64,000 bases of DNA, from positions 62,001 through 126,000 of the forward strand of contig NZ_JAGTXM010000005.1 in assembly GCF_018252635.1 (NCBI RefSeq). The letters are read 5' to 3'. A program made the position numbers and the translations under genes. The DNA is from Citrobacter amalonaticus. GTDB taxonomy: Bacteria > Pseudomonadota > Gammaproteobacteria > Enterobacterales > Enterobacteriaceae. Below the pieces are notes generated by a model, which saw only the letters and a list, made by a program, of their open reading frames with translations, ran no database searches and was not told where the DNA came from. Shown here one piece after another: positions 32,088 to 41,082 of this stretch (its first letter is position 1; the number at the start of each line of letters is the position of its first letter).

Positions 32088-32540
32088 ATGATCTGGATAA
32101 TGCTGGCCACACTGGCGGTGGTGTTTGTAATCGGGTTTCGGATACTCACATCCGGATCCCGACGGGCGATTCGCCGTTTGAGCGAGCGCCTGAATATTGA
32201 TGTGGTGGCCGTAGAATCAATGATCGATCAGATGGGAAAAGCGCAGGGGGAGGCATTTATGCAGTATCTCCATCGCCCCGACGAGTCGCATCTGCAAAAC
32301 GCCGCGCAGGTTCTGTTGATTTGGCAGAGTGTCATTGTGGACGGCAGCGAGCAGAACCTGTTGCAGTGGCATCGCCTGCTGCAAAAGGCCCGGCTGGCTA
32401 CGCCAATCACCGACGTGCAGGTGCGTCTGGCGCTCGGTTTCTTACGCGAGGTTGATCCGGATATGCAGGACATCCATGCCTTCCAGATGCGTTACAACGC
32501 TTTTTTTCAGCCCGAAGACGGTGTGCACTGGCTGCACTAA
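32088..32540 (+). CDS. yicN: YicN, DUF1198 family protein
   Basis: A 150-residue protein from ATG 32088 with AGGAG 8 bases before. Residues 1-18 form a hydrophobic N-terminal anchor (MIWIMLATLAVVFVIGF). The remainder is soluble and conserved (AIRRLSERLNIDVVAVESMIDQMGK; LHRPDESHLQNAAQVLLIWQ; end FFQPEDGVHWLH). The match to E. coli YicN is strong, but function is unknown. It is probably transcribed with adeQ. Confidence 0.93.
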   Translation: MIWIMLATLAVVFVIGFRILTSGSRRAIRRLSERLNIDVVAVESMIDQMGKAQGEAFMQYLHRPDESHLQNAAQVLLIWQSVIVDGSEQNLLQWHRLLQKARLATPITDVQVRLALGFLREVDPDMQDIHAFQMRYNAFFQPEDGVHWLH

Positions 32541-32608
32541 GAGCAATATGGATGATGAATTTCGTTAACTGAGCTGGCGATATTGATCATGAACTATCTC
32601 ATTCGCCT

Positions 32609-32932
32609 TCACACCAGAACTTTTAACCCATGCTTCTGGACGATGCTCAGTAGTTTGAGAGACATTCCGCTGGGGCGTTTCGCACCGCTTTCCCATTTTT
32701 GCACGGTGGACACGCTGGTATTCAGATAGTGTGCGAATACGGGTTGGCTAACATTGAATTTCTCCCGTAGTGCTTTAATTTCAAGCGGCAGGAGCTCGTT
32801 AACCTCGCCAAGACAAGCTTTGTCGAAATTGCGCATCGTTTCCTGAGGGATTGCCTCAACGTTATATAACCCGGATGCTGCGCTGTGGATGGCTTCGAAG
32901 GCTGGGCTTTTAAAGTTATTTTTTATACTCAT
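32609..32932 (-). CDS. XRE-family antitoxin
   Basis: A 107-residue protein with a helix-turn-helix in its C-terminal half (IKALREKFNVSQPVFAHYLNTSVSTVQKWESGAKRPSGMSLKLLSIVQKHG, about 52-102), typical of HigA/NadS-like antitoxins. The N-terminal half would wrap the toxin. Its start (ATG 32932-32930) lies 17 bases inside the end of the toxin gene, so the order is toxin first, as in higBA and RelE/XRE type II modules. It should repress the shared promoter upstream of the toxin. Confidence 0.85.
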   Translation of the reverse strand: MSIKNNFKSPAFEAIHSAASGLYNVEAIPQETMRNFDKACLGEVNELLPLEIKALREKFNVSQPVFAHYLNTSVSTVQKWESGAKRPSGMSLKLLSIVQKHGLKVLV

Positions 32933-33275
32933 CGCAGACCTCCACCAGTTCTTTACTCTTAATCAATGCTGTAATGTTGTCATCAGTCAGACGAGCGTAA
33001 TGTTTTGCTAACTCACGAAAGCCCGCCAGTTCGTTGATCGTGATATTTGTCATGTCCTGTTTGGCATACAAAAACGTGTAAAACCAGTGGTTGCCACCCC
33101 TCGCGAGGATAATTGCGCGGTCACGGTTCTGGTTCAGACGCTTTTTAAATACGCCGCCTCCCAGATCGTCTGCCTTCCCCTGCTGGGTGGCTGCAATTGC
33201 CTGAAATAACTCATCATCTTTGATGGCATGGGATTTTGCTTCCCTGGAAAACCATTTGGTTTTGAATACTCGCAT
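32916..33275 (-). CDS. RelE/HigB-like type II toxin (PF06296-type)
   Basis: A 119-residue protein starting at ATG 33275 (AGGA 8 bases upstream; an ATG at 33284 lacks spacing). The pattern MRVFKTKWFSREAKSHAIKDDELFQAI ... GGGVFKKRLNQNRDRAIILARGGNHWFYTFLYAKQDMTNIT is that of the RelE-like toxin family once called DUF1044, thought to act as ribosome-dependent RNases. Basic residues near 45-60 and the aromatic F-Y-F strand fit the fold. It overlaps the antitoxin gene by 17 bases. The pair interrupts the yicN-nepI neighbourhood, which suggests acquisition. Confidence 0.83.
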   Translation of the reverse strand: MRVFKTKWFSREAKSHAIKDDELFQAIAATQQGKADDLGGGVFKKRLNQNRDRAIILARGGNHWFYTFLYAKQDMTNITINELAGFRELAKHYARLTDDNITALIKSKELVEVCDEYKK

Positions 33276-33488
33276 CGGAGACATCCTGTGACCGTAAGTA
33301 TAGCACTTGGTGGCATACTATGCGTTTCAAAAACGATGCTAAATAACCCTTCGGCAGATATTTCATCTCTGCGAATCGCCTCGAAAACGGCAATGCAAAC
33401 GACGAAAGTTGCCAAAACGTTAAATTCGTCACATTAAAAATGTTACACTGCGTGAATTTTCCACAAGAACACCACGCAGGTCGCATAA

Positions 33489-34682
33489 ATGAGTGAATGT
33501 ATCGAAGAGAAAACCCGTGCTGACGTTGTCGCCCGCCCGAACTGGTCGGCGGTTTTTGCCGTGGCGTTCTGTGTTGCTTGCCTGATTACCGTCGAGTTTT
33601 TACCCGTCAGTCTGTTGACGCCAATGGCGCAAGATCTGGGGATTTCTGAAGGTGTCGCCGGACAGTCGGTGACCGTCACCGCGTTTGTCGCCATGTTTGC
33701 CAGCCTGTTTATAACTCAGATCATTCAGGCCACAGACCGTCGCTATGTGGTGATACTCTTTTCTGTGCTGCTGACCCTCTCCTGCCTGCTGGTCTCTTTT
33801 GCCAATTCGTTTGCGTTGTTGCTGGTGGGACGCGCCTGTCTGGGGCTGGCGTTAGGTGGATTCTGGGCGATGTCGGCTTCGCTGACCATGCGGCTGGTTC
33901 CACCGCGTACGGTGCCGAAGGCGCTGTCGGTGATTTTCGGTGCGGTTTCCATCGCGCTGGTGATTGCGGCTCCGCTGGGGAGTTTTCTGGGCGGGCTCAT
34001 CGGCTGGCGAAACGTCTTTAACGCAGCGGCGGTTATGGGCGTGCTGTGTATTGTCTGGGTGGTGAAATCACTGCCGTCGCTGCCTGGTGAGCCTTCGCAT
34101 CAGAAGCAAAACATGTTCAGCCTGCTAAATCGTCCGGGAGTGATGGCGGGGATGATTGCCATCTTTATGTCCTTTGCCGGACAGTTTGCGTTCTTCACCT
34201 ATATCCGTCCGGTTTATATGAATCTGGCGGGCTTTGATGTCGATGGCCTGACGCTGGTGCTGTTGAGCTTTGGTATTGCCAGTTTTGTCGGCACTTCGCT
34301 GTCGTCCGTGATTCTCAAACGCTCGGTCAAGCTGGCATTAGCCGGTGCGCCGCTGGTGCTGGCGCTGAGCGCACTGGTGCTGATGCTGTGGGGCAGCGAC
34401 AAGATTGTGGCGGCCAGCATTGCAATTATCTGGGGGCTGGCGTTTGCGCTGGTGCCGGTAGGATGGTCGACGTGGATCACCCGATCGCTTGCCGATCAGG
34501 CAGAAAAGGCTGGATCCGTCCAGGTCGCCGTGATCCAGCTTGCCAATACCTGTGGGGCTGCGGTGGGAGGCTATGCACTCGATAACCTTGGCCTGCTGTC
34601 GCCCCTGATGCTCTCCGGCAGCCTGATGCTGCTGACGGCGCTTCTGGTGGCAGCGAAAGTTCGCATAAAGGGTATGCAATGA
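33489..34682 (+). CDS. nepI: Purine ribonucleoside efflux pump NepI
   Basis: A 397-residue, 12-helix MFS transporter of the DHA1 family. NepI exports inosine, guanosine and 6-mercaptopurine nucleosides by proton antiport. The protein matches E. coli NepI over its length ([73 protein letters not shown]). It is preceded by a 204-base region shared with the divergent toxin-antitoxin pair, and followed by a BIME. With ade and adeQ it makes a purine-handling neighbourhood. Confidence 0.95.
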   Translation: MSECIEEKTRADVVARPNWSAVFAVAFCVACLITVEFLPVSLLTPMAQDLGISEGVAGQSVTVTAFVAMFASLFITQIIQATDRRYVVILFSVLLTLSCLLVSFANSFALLLVGRACLGLALGGFWAMSASLTMRLVPPRTVPKALSVIFGAVSIALVIAAPLGSFLGGLIGWRNVFNAAAVMGVLCIVWVVKSLPSLPGEPSHQKQNMFSLLNRPGVMAGMIAIFMSFAGQFAFFTYIRPVYMNLAGFDVDGLTLVLLSFGIASFVGTSLSSVILKRSVKLALAGAPLVLALSALVLMLWGSDKIVAASIAIIWGLAFALVPVGWSTWITRSLADQAEKAGSVQVAVIQLANTCGAAVGGYALDNLGLLSPLMLSGSLMLLTALLVAAKVRIKGMQ

Positions 34683-34710
34683 CCTCAACCCTCATTGAGG
34701 GTTCCTTCAC

Positions 34711-34822
34711 GTAGGCCGGATAAGGCGTTAACGCCGCCATCCGGCATTATGCCCGGTGGCGCGTTGCTTACCGGGCCTACGTGACTGTAGGCCGGATAAG
34801 GCATTTATGCCGCCATCCGGCA
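34711..34822. repeat. BIME between nepI and the porin gene
   Basis: Three REP-type units: GTAGGCCGGATAAGGCG... with CGCCATCCGGCAT, a central GCCCGGTGGCGCG...CCGGGCCTAC unit, and a further GTAGGCCGGATAAGGCATT...GCCATCCGGCAT. It separates the convergent nepI and porin genes and may serve as a transcript boundary for both. Confidence 0.92.
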
Positions 34823-34839
34823 TAACGCAATATTGCCTG

Positions 34840-36219
34840 TCAGAACCACGCTTCCCACATCGCTCCGACGTTGAAATCGTCCAGCGTCTCATCATCCGTG
34901 CCGTTTACGCGGGCGGTGCGGTCGTTATCCACCTTCCCGCCGGTGACATAGAAACGCAGCATCGGACGGAATTCCGGACCCATTGCAATCGACATGTTTT
35001 GCGACAGCGTCAGCTTCCAGCCTTTGTTATCGCCGCCGTTGTCATAATCAACACGCTGATAGCCTGCTTCCAGCCAGGTAGAGTGCACGTCGTTCCAGAA
35101 GTACATTGGACGCACAATGGCGCCGTAGTTCTTGCGATTTTCACTCTGATCGGCGCTGTTATCGTAGTCATGGAATGCCAGCAGGTATTCAACCTGCGCC
35201 TGCTGCGTAAACTTATGACTGCCTTCGAAGCTGGCGTAAATCGCTGTCAGATCGTCGGTTTTGTTGTACACGCTGTTGTCGGAGTTATCGGAATAACGAG
35301 CAATCACTTTGTTGACGCCGCTGTCATTGGTATGGCTCACCACAAAAGCGCCCTGCCAGGCTTTCAGGCGGTCGTCGGTATCGACGGCCTTCGAGTCAAA
35401 GCCATAGTTAGCATAGATTTCCAAATCCAACGGACCGAGCTTCATACCGTGAATTTTTGAGGTAACGGCGTAGTTACCTTTGTCACCGGTGCCGGAACCG
35501 CCGGTACAGGTGATGCGTGACGGGTTGGCTTCATCTTCCATCACTTCCGGACTGCACGATTCAACGGCGGCCACGGTCGCTACGTCAAACTGCACGCCGC
35601 CAATATCGAAGTTCTTCACCCCGGCGCCCTGGCCGTCGTGGTTCATCCAGAAGTAGTCGTTGATCCCCTGTTGCGGACGCTGGTGGAAGTCACGACCGGC
35701 CCAGATATAAGCATTCGGGTTGGATTCCAGAACGTTGGTCACTCCCGCGTAGGCTTTTTTGAGGTTCACCTCGTCACCCCAGTGGTCAATCATCACGTTG
35801 ATATCCCAGATCGCGCCATTGTCGCCTTTAAACGCTTTGGAAAGCTGGAATTCGCCGCCGTTGCCTTCGTTACCCAGACGACCAATGGCGGACGCGCCGT
35901 TATAGGAACCATCAACGCCCACGTATTTTTGATCGCCACTCTGGAACTGCGCGCCATATCGCGCATAGCCGCTGAATTTCACACCGAACGGGATGGCCAT
36001 GTCGGGTGACTGTGCGGCGCTTTGCGGTTCAACAATCACATCGGTTTTTTTCGCTACAGCAGCGTCCATTTTCGCCTGACGTTCCGCAAGGGCTTTATCT
36101 ACGGCTTTGGCGACGATGGCGTCGATTTGTTCCTGAGTAAATTCCTGTGCAAGTACAGAAATCGGGCAAAGCGCGGCCACGACCGCCATGGCTAATGGAA
36201 GTTTTTTTATCATGTTCAT
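34840..36219 (-). CDS. LamB/ScrY-family carbohydrate porin
   Basis: A 459-residue outer-membrane protein. Residues 1-24 are a signal peptide ending SVLA. A short helical, coiled-coil-like segment rich in Ala and charged residues follows (about 26-60, QEQIDAIVAKAVDKALAERQ...), like ScrY and BglH. The porin barrel starts at KFSGYARYGAQF, and strands alternate aromatic residues. It ends GAMWEAWF with the terminal Phe needed for BAM assembly. It is downstream of the beta-glucoside PTS genes on the same strand after a 202-base gap, so uptake of a beta-glucoside is inferred. Confidence 0.88.
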   Translation of the reverse strand: MNMIKKLPLAMAVVAALCPISVLAQEFTQEQIDAIVAKAVDKALAERQAKMDAAVAKKTDVIVEPQSAAQSPDMAIPFGVKFSGYARYGAQFQSGDQKYVGVDGSYNGASAIGRLGNEGNGGEFQLSKAFKGDNGAIWDINVMIDHWGDEVNLKKAYAGVTNVLESNPNAYIWAGRDFHQRPQQGINDYFWMNHDGQGAGVKNFDIGGVQFDVATVAAVESCSPEVMEDEANPSRITCTGGSGTGDKGNYAVTSKIHGMKLGPLDLEIYANYGFDSKAVDTDDRLKAWQGAFVVSHTNDSGVNKVIARYSDNSDNSVYNKTDDLTAIYASFEGSHKFTQQAQVEYLLAFHDYDNSADQSENRKNYGAIVRPMYFWNDVHSTWLEAGYQRVDYDNGGDNKGWKLTLSQNMSIAMGPEFRPMLRFYVTGGKVDNDRTARVNGTDDETLDDFNVGAMWEAWF

Positions 36220-36421
36220 GGTTATCTCATTTACGTTTTATCCTTCAGTTTGCATTAAGCATTCTGAATAGATGTGCGCATTAATTTATTTTAAGATAAT
36301 AACCATCCCGCCTCGGTGTAATTCGCTATCACCAAAACAAGTTGATCTGTTATTTATAGATAGAGGTACAGATAGTATTTATTTAATCGTAGTGACGTCT
36401 CCGTTTATTATTTAAGTTAAA

Positions 36422-36724
36422 TTAGCGTTGATAGAGATGAATAATTTCTTCTGACAGTTCGCGGGCTAACAGCGACGTCATTAAGTGATCCTGCGCATGC
36501 ACCATAATTAACGTCATGGGCTGCCGGGCTTCCCCGGCATCCTGTTCGATCAATTTGGTTTGCATGTGGTGAGCCTGACGGGCGTAGCCGTCAGCCTCCC
36601 GAAGCAGGCTTTTCGCCTCGTCAAGGTTGCCAGCACGCGCGGCGTGCAGCGCTTCAAAGCACAGGCTGCGTGACTGCCCGGCATTGACGATAATTTCCAT
36701 TACTGCTTCTTCTAATGCAATCAT
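36422..36724 (-). CDS. PTS lactose/cellobiose-family EIIA
   Basis: A 100-residue helical EIIA that passes phosphate from HPr to EIIB. The phosphorylated His is His76 in IMVHAQDHLMT, with Asp79 of the family motif. The N-terminus (EEAVMEIIVNAGQSRSLCFEALHAAR) is the usual first helix. It lies 12 bases downstream of the phospho-beta-glucosidase gene, completing the IIB-IIC-hydrolase-IIA set. A 202-base gap follows before the porin gene. Confidence 0.93.
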   Translation of the reverse strand: MIALEEAVMEIIVNAGQSRSLCFEALHAARAGNLDEAKSLLREADGYARQAHHMQTKLIEQDAGEARQPMTLIMVHAQDHLMTSLLARELSEEIIHLYQR

Positions 36725-36736
36725 TGTCTGTATCTC

Positions 36737-38119
36737 TTAATCGAATCCGTTATGTTCGGCGGTATTGGCGAACCACTCGCCGCTCTTTTTCACCGTACGT
36801 TTTTGCGTGTCTAAATCTAACTGCACAAAGCCATAACGGTTTTTATAGCCGTTGAGCCATGACCAGTTATCAATAAAAGTCCACATATGGTAGCCCAGGC
36901 AATTACAACCTTCGTTAATTCCTTTATGTAGCCATTTTAGATGTTCAGAAACAAACTCAATACGGTAGGTGTCGTTAATTTGCCCATTCTGAATAAAACG
37001 CTGTTCGTTTTCTACGCCCATCCCGTTTTCAGAAATAAAGCAGCGCGGATTGCCGTAATTATCACGCAGGTTCGTAATAATATCGTAAATACCTGGCTCA
37101 TAAATTTCCCACCCGCGATAAGGGTTCATTTTGCGGCCTGGCATTTCGTAGTAATCGAATAACCACTCCGGCATAAAGGGCGCATTCAGATTGACTGCGG
37201 TATCCCGGCATTTCACCCGACGCGGCTGGTAGTAGTTAATCCCCAGCAGGTCGATTTTGCCATCGGCAATCAGCTGTGCGTCACCCGGCTGACAGGCTGG
37301 CAACTGATCGTACTCCTTCAGCAATGCCACCAGATCCGCCGGATATTCCCCTTTCAGCACCGGATCGAGGAAGCTGCGGTTAAACAGCAGATCCGCATAG
37401 TGCGCGGCTTTCACGTCCGCCGGGTGCTGCGAGCGTGGATAGGAAGGCGTCAGGTTGAGCACCACGCCAATGTCGCCATCGTTGTTGCCTGCACGATAAG
37501 CGCGAACCGCCGTCGAGTGCGCCAGCACGGTGTGATACGCCACGGTGGCAGCGCGTCTGAAATCCACCACGTTCGGGTAATGGAAGTCATACAGATAGCC
37601 GCCTTCCACCAGCACAATCGGCTCGTTGAAGGTAAACCAGTGCTTAACGCGGTTGCCGAACAATTCGAAACAGGTCTGTGCGTAGCGGCCAAACGCCTCC
37701 ACCACGTCCCGGTTTTCCCAGCCGCCTTTCTCCTGCATCACCATCGGCATGTCGAAGTGAAACAGCGTGATGAACGGCGTGATGCCCTGCGCCAGCAGTT
37801 CGTCAATAACATGGTTATAGAACGCCACCGCCTCAGGATTCACCTCACCCGTGCCGTCAGGAATCAGGCGCGACCAGCTTAACGAGGTGCGGAAGCTGTT
37901 ATGTTTCAACTGCTTCAGCAGCGCGATGTCCTGTTTCCAGTGCTGATAAAACGTCGAGGTGTTCGCCGGGCCAACCCCCTGATGGAAACGACCTGGCTGG
38001 CGGTCGAACCACACATCCCATGTGGTCTGGCTTTTGCCGCCGTTCAGGCTATCCCCTTCGGTTTGCAGCGCTGAGCAGGCACTGCCCCACCAGAAGTTTT
38101 CAGGAAAACGGTATCTCAT
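36737..38119 (-). CDS. 6-phospho-beta-glucosidase, GH1 family
   Basis: A 460-residue retaining glycosidase that hydrolyses the phosphorylated beta-glucoside made by the PTS. ATG 38119 is chosen because AAGGAG lies 9 bases upstream; an ATG at 38140 overlaps the IIC stop but has no site. Visible GH1 features: N-terminal FPENFWWGSACSALQTEG, acid/base Glu166 in TFNEP, nucleophile Glu364 in ISENG, and the aglycone/phosphate region WLNGYKNRYGFVQLD near the end. It is in the operon between IIC and IIA. Confidence 0.94.
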   Translation of the reverse strand: MRYRFPENFWWGSACSALQTEGDSLNGGKSQTTWDVWFDRQPGRFHQGVGPANTSTFYQHWKQDIALLKQLKHNSFRTSLSWSRLIPDGTGEVNPEAVAFYNHVIDELLAQGITPFITLFHFDMPMVMQEKGGWENRDVVEAFGRYAQTCFELFGNRVKHWFTFNEPIVLVEGGYLYDFHYPNVVDFRRAATVAYHTVLAHSTAVRAYRAGNNDGDIGVVLNLTPSYPRSQHPADVKAAHYADLLFNRSFLDPVLKGEYPADLVALLKEYDQLPACQPGDAQLIADGKIDLLGINYYQPRRVKCRDTAVNLNAPFMPEWLFDYYEMPGRKMNPYRGWEIYEPGIYDIITNLRDNYGNPRCFISENGMGVENEQRFIQNGQINDTYRIEFVSEHLKWLHKGINEGCNCLGYHMWTFIDNWSWLNGYKNRYGFVQLDLDTQKRTVKKSGEWFANTAEHNGFD

Positions 38120-38139
38120 TGTTCTGACTCCTTGATTCA

Positions 38140-39471
38140 TTATGAGTTGCTACGGGCCGCGTTCGCCACGGAAACGGCATCCTGGGCTTTTTGCTCTTCT
38201 GTTTTTATCAGGGAGCGTTCGTATGCACGCAGGAACGGGAGGTAAATCAACGCTGACATCACCATACAGATCAGGCACATCACTACCGGACTAAAAGCCC
38301 AGTTCGCCGCCCAGGATGCGCCAATCGGGGCGGGCGTGGTCCACGGCGTTAGTGACACCACCTGATCCAGCCAGCCCAGACGGGTTGCGGTATAAGCCAG
38401 TACGGCGTTGATCATCGGCACGAAAACAAACGGGATAAACAGCATCGGGTTCATGATGATCGGCGCACCGAACAGAATAGGCTCATTGATGTTGAAGAAG
38501 CTAGGGACAATGCCCATTTTGCCGATGGTACGCAGATGGGTAACGCGACTACGCAGCAGCAGGAAGGCCAGTGGTAAAGTCGAGCCTACGCCGCCAATCA
38601 GCAGGTAGTGATCCCAGAAACCTTGTAGATAAACGTGCGGCAGTGCAACACCCGCCGCAAGAGCAGCCTGGTTTGCCGACAGGTTTGCCATCCAGAACGG
38701 GTTCATAATGCCTGTGACGATCAGCGAACCGTGAATTCCGGCGAACCAGAAAATCTGGCACATCAGGACCGACAGCAGAATTGCTGGCAGGGAGTCAGAC
38801 GCGGAAACCAGCGGCGCCAGCAGGTGCATAATCGCCTGCGGAATAATCATGCCGGTCTGCGTTTCAATAAACAGGTTCAGCGGATGTAACGTCGCGATGA
38901 CCACCAGAACCGGGATGAGGATCTCAAACGAGCGGGCAACGCCGGTCGGAACCTCTTTCGGCAGACGGATCGTGATGTTGTGCTGCTTTAACCAGGCATA
39001 GACGCGGGTGGAATAGATGGCGGTGATCAGCGCGGTAAAAATCCCCTGACCGGAAAGGTACTGCGTGGAGATTTTCCCGTCGGCATACGGCGCGGCGACG
39101 AGTAAAAAGGCCATAAACGCCAGCAGACCAGACATAATCGGATCGAGATTAAACTGACGACCCAGACTGGCGCCAATGCCTACGGAGATGAAGAACGTCA
39201 TAACGCCCATGCTGAGGTTAAACGGCAGCATCAACTGTTCACGGTATGTGGCGGAAAAATCGAGCCAGCCACGGGCAAAGCTGTTGGTGGTTTCGGCAGA
39301 GAACGGCGGAAAAATAAACACCAGCATGAACGAGCCGATGATCATAAACGGCAGCGCCGCGGTAAAACCATCACGAATCGCAATCACGTATTTCTGCTGG
39401 CCCAGTTTACCGGCAAGAGGCGTGATGGATTGTTCTATGACAGCAACCATTGACTGATATAACGAACTCAT
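38140..39471 (-). CDS. PTS lactose/cellobiose-family EIIC permease
   Basis: A 443-residue membrane component with about ten helices that carries the sugar. Features of the cellobiose EIIC family: YVIAIRDGFTAALPFMIIGSFMLVF near the start, LQGFWDHYLLIGGVGSTLPLAFLLLRS, and FFNINEPILFGAPIIMNPMLFIPF with the substrate-binding NEP motif. It follows the IIB gene by 12 bases. Sugar specificity (cellobiose, arbutin, salicin or another beta-glucoside) cannot be read from sequence. Confidence 0.94.
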   Translation of the reverse strand: MSSLYQSMVAVIEQSITPLAGKLGQQKYVIAIRDGFTAALPFMIIGSFMLVFIFPPFSAETTNSFARGWLDFSATYREQLMLPFNLSMGVMTFFISVGIGASLGRQFNLDPIMSGLLAFMAFLLVAAPYADGKISTQYLSGQGIFTALITAIYSTRVYAWLKQHNITIRLPKEVPTGVARSFEILIPVLVVIATLHPLNLFIETQTGMIIPQAIMHLLAPLVSASDSLPAILLSVLMCQIFWFAGIHGSLIVTGIMNPFWMANLSANQAALAAGVALPHVYLQGFWDHYLLIGGVGSTLPLAFLLLRSRVTHLRTIGKMGIVPSFFNINEPILFGAPIIMNPMLFIPFVFVPMINAVLAYTATRLGWLDQVVSLTPWTTPAPIGASWAANWAFSPVVMCLICMVMSALIYLPFLRAYERSLIKTEEQKAQDAVSVANAARSNS

Positions 39472-39483
39472 AATGACACCTTT

Positions 39484-39798
39484 CTAGTGTGCCGCTTCAA
39501 TCAGCGACAGAGCAAAATCCAGCACCTTGTCACCGCGTTGCATTCCGTAATCCTGCATATCAATGGCCTTTACGGGGATGTTTTGGGTGGCAGCCTTCTC
39601 TGAGAGCGTGTTAAGCATGTATTTTACCTGGGGGCCAAGTAGCACCACCTGGTAATTTGGAAACTGAATGTCAAATTCGGAAACGCCATATGCATCAATT
39701 TGGACTGGCAGCTTCCGCTCTTCTGCGGCTTCGACCATTTTACGAACCAGCAGACTGGTGGACATCCCTGCAGAGCAACACAACATAATCCTGAACAT
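39484..39798 (-). CDS. PTS lactose/cellobiose-family EIIB
   Basis: A 104-residue cytoplasmic EIIB. The phospho-cysteine loop is LCCSAGMSTSLLV, with Cys8 the probable active residue (Cys7 is an additional cysteine). The rest fits the family fold (VVLLGPQVKYMLNTLSEKA). It is the first gene of the beta-glucoside operon, which is transcribed away from the LacI gene. Its upstream region contains the palindromic operators. Confidence 0.94.
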   Translation of the reverse strand: MFRIMLCCSAGMSTSLLVRKMVEAAEERKLPVQIDAYGVSEFDIQFPNYQVVLLGPQVKYMLNTLSEKAATQNIPVKAIDMQDYGMQRGDKVLDFALSLIEAAH

Positions 39799-39853
39799 TA
39801 TTAACCATCCTCAAAATGTAAAAACTTATTGCGAGACTGATTTGATATCATAC

Positions 39854-40009
39854 GGAAACCGGTTTCCATATGAAGCAAACGGAACTGTGACAACCGTCAA
39901 GATCTTATTCTTATAAGGCTAATTATTTGGATTTGGCTCACGGTTTTGGTGCTATTTCACGCTTTTTGAGTGGAAACGGAAAATCGGTTTCCATGAAAAA
40001 CGGAAACCG
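39854..40009. promoter_or_regulatory. LacI-type operators between EIIB and its regulator
   Basis: A perfect palindrome GGAAACCGGTTTCC lies at 39854-39867, about 56 bases upstream of the EIIB start. A second site ACGGAAAATCGGTTTCC is at 39976-39992 and a half-site CGGAAACCG at 40001-40009, near the regulator start. The core matches operators of the GalR/LacI family such as AscG. The two sites 122 bases apart could support a repression loop controlling both directions. Confidence 0.75.
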
Positions 40010-40090
40010 CTATACTGCGGGTGGTGAATATTTGAGCCAATGTTTAATTCAGGATTGAAGGAGCCAGGCAGGCTCTGTCAGGGGAGAATG

Positions 40091-41047
40091 ATGTCTACTA
40101 TCAACGATGTATCGCGTTTGGCTGGCGTGTCTAAAGCCACGGTGTCGCGCGTGTTGAGCGGATCGCGTGGTGTGAAGGAAGCCAGCCGCCTTGCCGTGTT
40201 AAAGGCGGTGGATGAGCTGAACTATCGTCCGAATGTGATTGCCCAGTCGCTACTTAGCCAGAGCACCGGCTGCATAGGCGTGATTTGCGCACAGGACAAC
40301 ATCAACCAGACGACGGGGTACCTTTACGCACTGGAAAAACATCTGAGTCAGCATCAAAAACATTTGTTGCTTCGCTTCGCCAACACCAAAGCAGAGGTGA
40401 TGAGCGCCCTCGATGAATTAAGCTGCGGATTGTGTGACGATGTGCTGATTATTGGGGCGCGTTTTCCACTGAATATCAGCCAGGAAAACGTCATTCTGGT
40501 GGACTGTCTGGAAGCGGGCGACGATGTGACCAGCATTCAGTTTGACCACACCTTTGCTACCGAAACCGCCTGTAACTATCTGATTAGTCAAAATCGTCGG
40601 CAGATTGCTCTCATCCATCCTGAAGGCATGGGGTTCTCCGAACAGGTGCTGCTCGGTTACAAACATGCGCTGGAAAAGAATTTCCTGCCCTTTAACCGCA
40701 ACCTGGTGTTTATGGAAGCCACCTCTTCCTCGGTAGCGTTGCAGGAGTTATTGAATAACGCCTCCACACTCAACTTTAACGCGCTGCTGGTGGCGGATGA
40801 GCAGCAGGCTCAGCGGGTCATCCCACAATTGCAGGCGTTTAATAAGTCGGTTCCGGAAGACATTATGATCTTTAGCCTCGCCGGTTCGCTACATCTGCCG
40901 GGGATCCCGACCATACCGGCAATCGAATACTCCATGGATGCGATGGCGGCGCGGATTGTCAGCTGGCTGAATGAAAAAACGCAAAGCATGTTGGGATCGT
41001 ATGTGCTGCGCGGAGACTTAATCATTCCGGATGTTCGCCAGCGGTAA
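40091..41047 (+). CDS. LacI/GalR-family repressor of the beta-glucoside operon
   Basis: A 318-residue regulator from ATG 40091 (GGGAG 5 bases before; ATG 40088 is the alternative). The DNA-binding headpiece is STINDVSRLAGVSKATVSRVLSGSRGVKEASR (2-34) with the hinge helix near 47-57. The remaining periplasmic-binding-like domain binds the inducer. The short upstream region carries its own palindromes, so autoregulation is likely. It is similar in type to AscG of E. coli, which controls a beta-glucoside PTS. A 9-bp hairpin follows. Confidence 0.92.
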   Translation: MSTINDVSRLAGVSKATVSRVLSGSRGVKEASRLAVLKAVDELNYRPNVIAQSLLSQSTGCIGVICAQDNINQTTGYLYALEKHLSQHQKHLLLRFANTKAEVMSALDELSCGLCDDVLIIGARFPLNISQENVILVDCLEAGDDVTSIQFDHTFATETACNYLISQNRRQIALIHPEGMGFSEQVLLGYKHALEKNFLPFNRNLVFMEATSSSVALQELLNNASTLNFNALLVADEQQAQRVIPQLQAFNKSVPEDIMIFSLAGSLHLPGIPTIPAIEYSMDAMAARIVSWLNEKTQSMLGSYVLRGDLIIPDVRQR

Positions 41048-41060
41048 AGTTCATCATCGG

Positions 41061-41082
41061 GCGTGAAGCGCGGGCTTCACGC
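41061..41082. terminator. Hairpin between convergent regulator gene and yicS
   Basis: GCGTGAAGC (41061-41069) pairs perfectly with GCTTCACGC (41074-41082). There is no T tract on either side. It could end transcripts from both directions with help from Rho. Confidence 0.55.

Noticed and set aside
34687-34703. AACCCTCATTGAGGGTT hairpin after nepI as a terminator.
   Set aside because: The loop is too tight, and no T tract follows (CCTTCAC); the adjacent BIME is a better transcript boundary.
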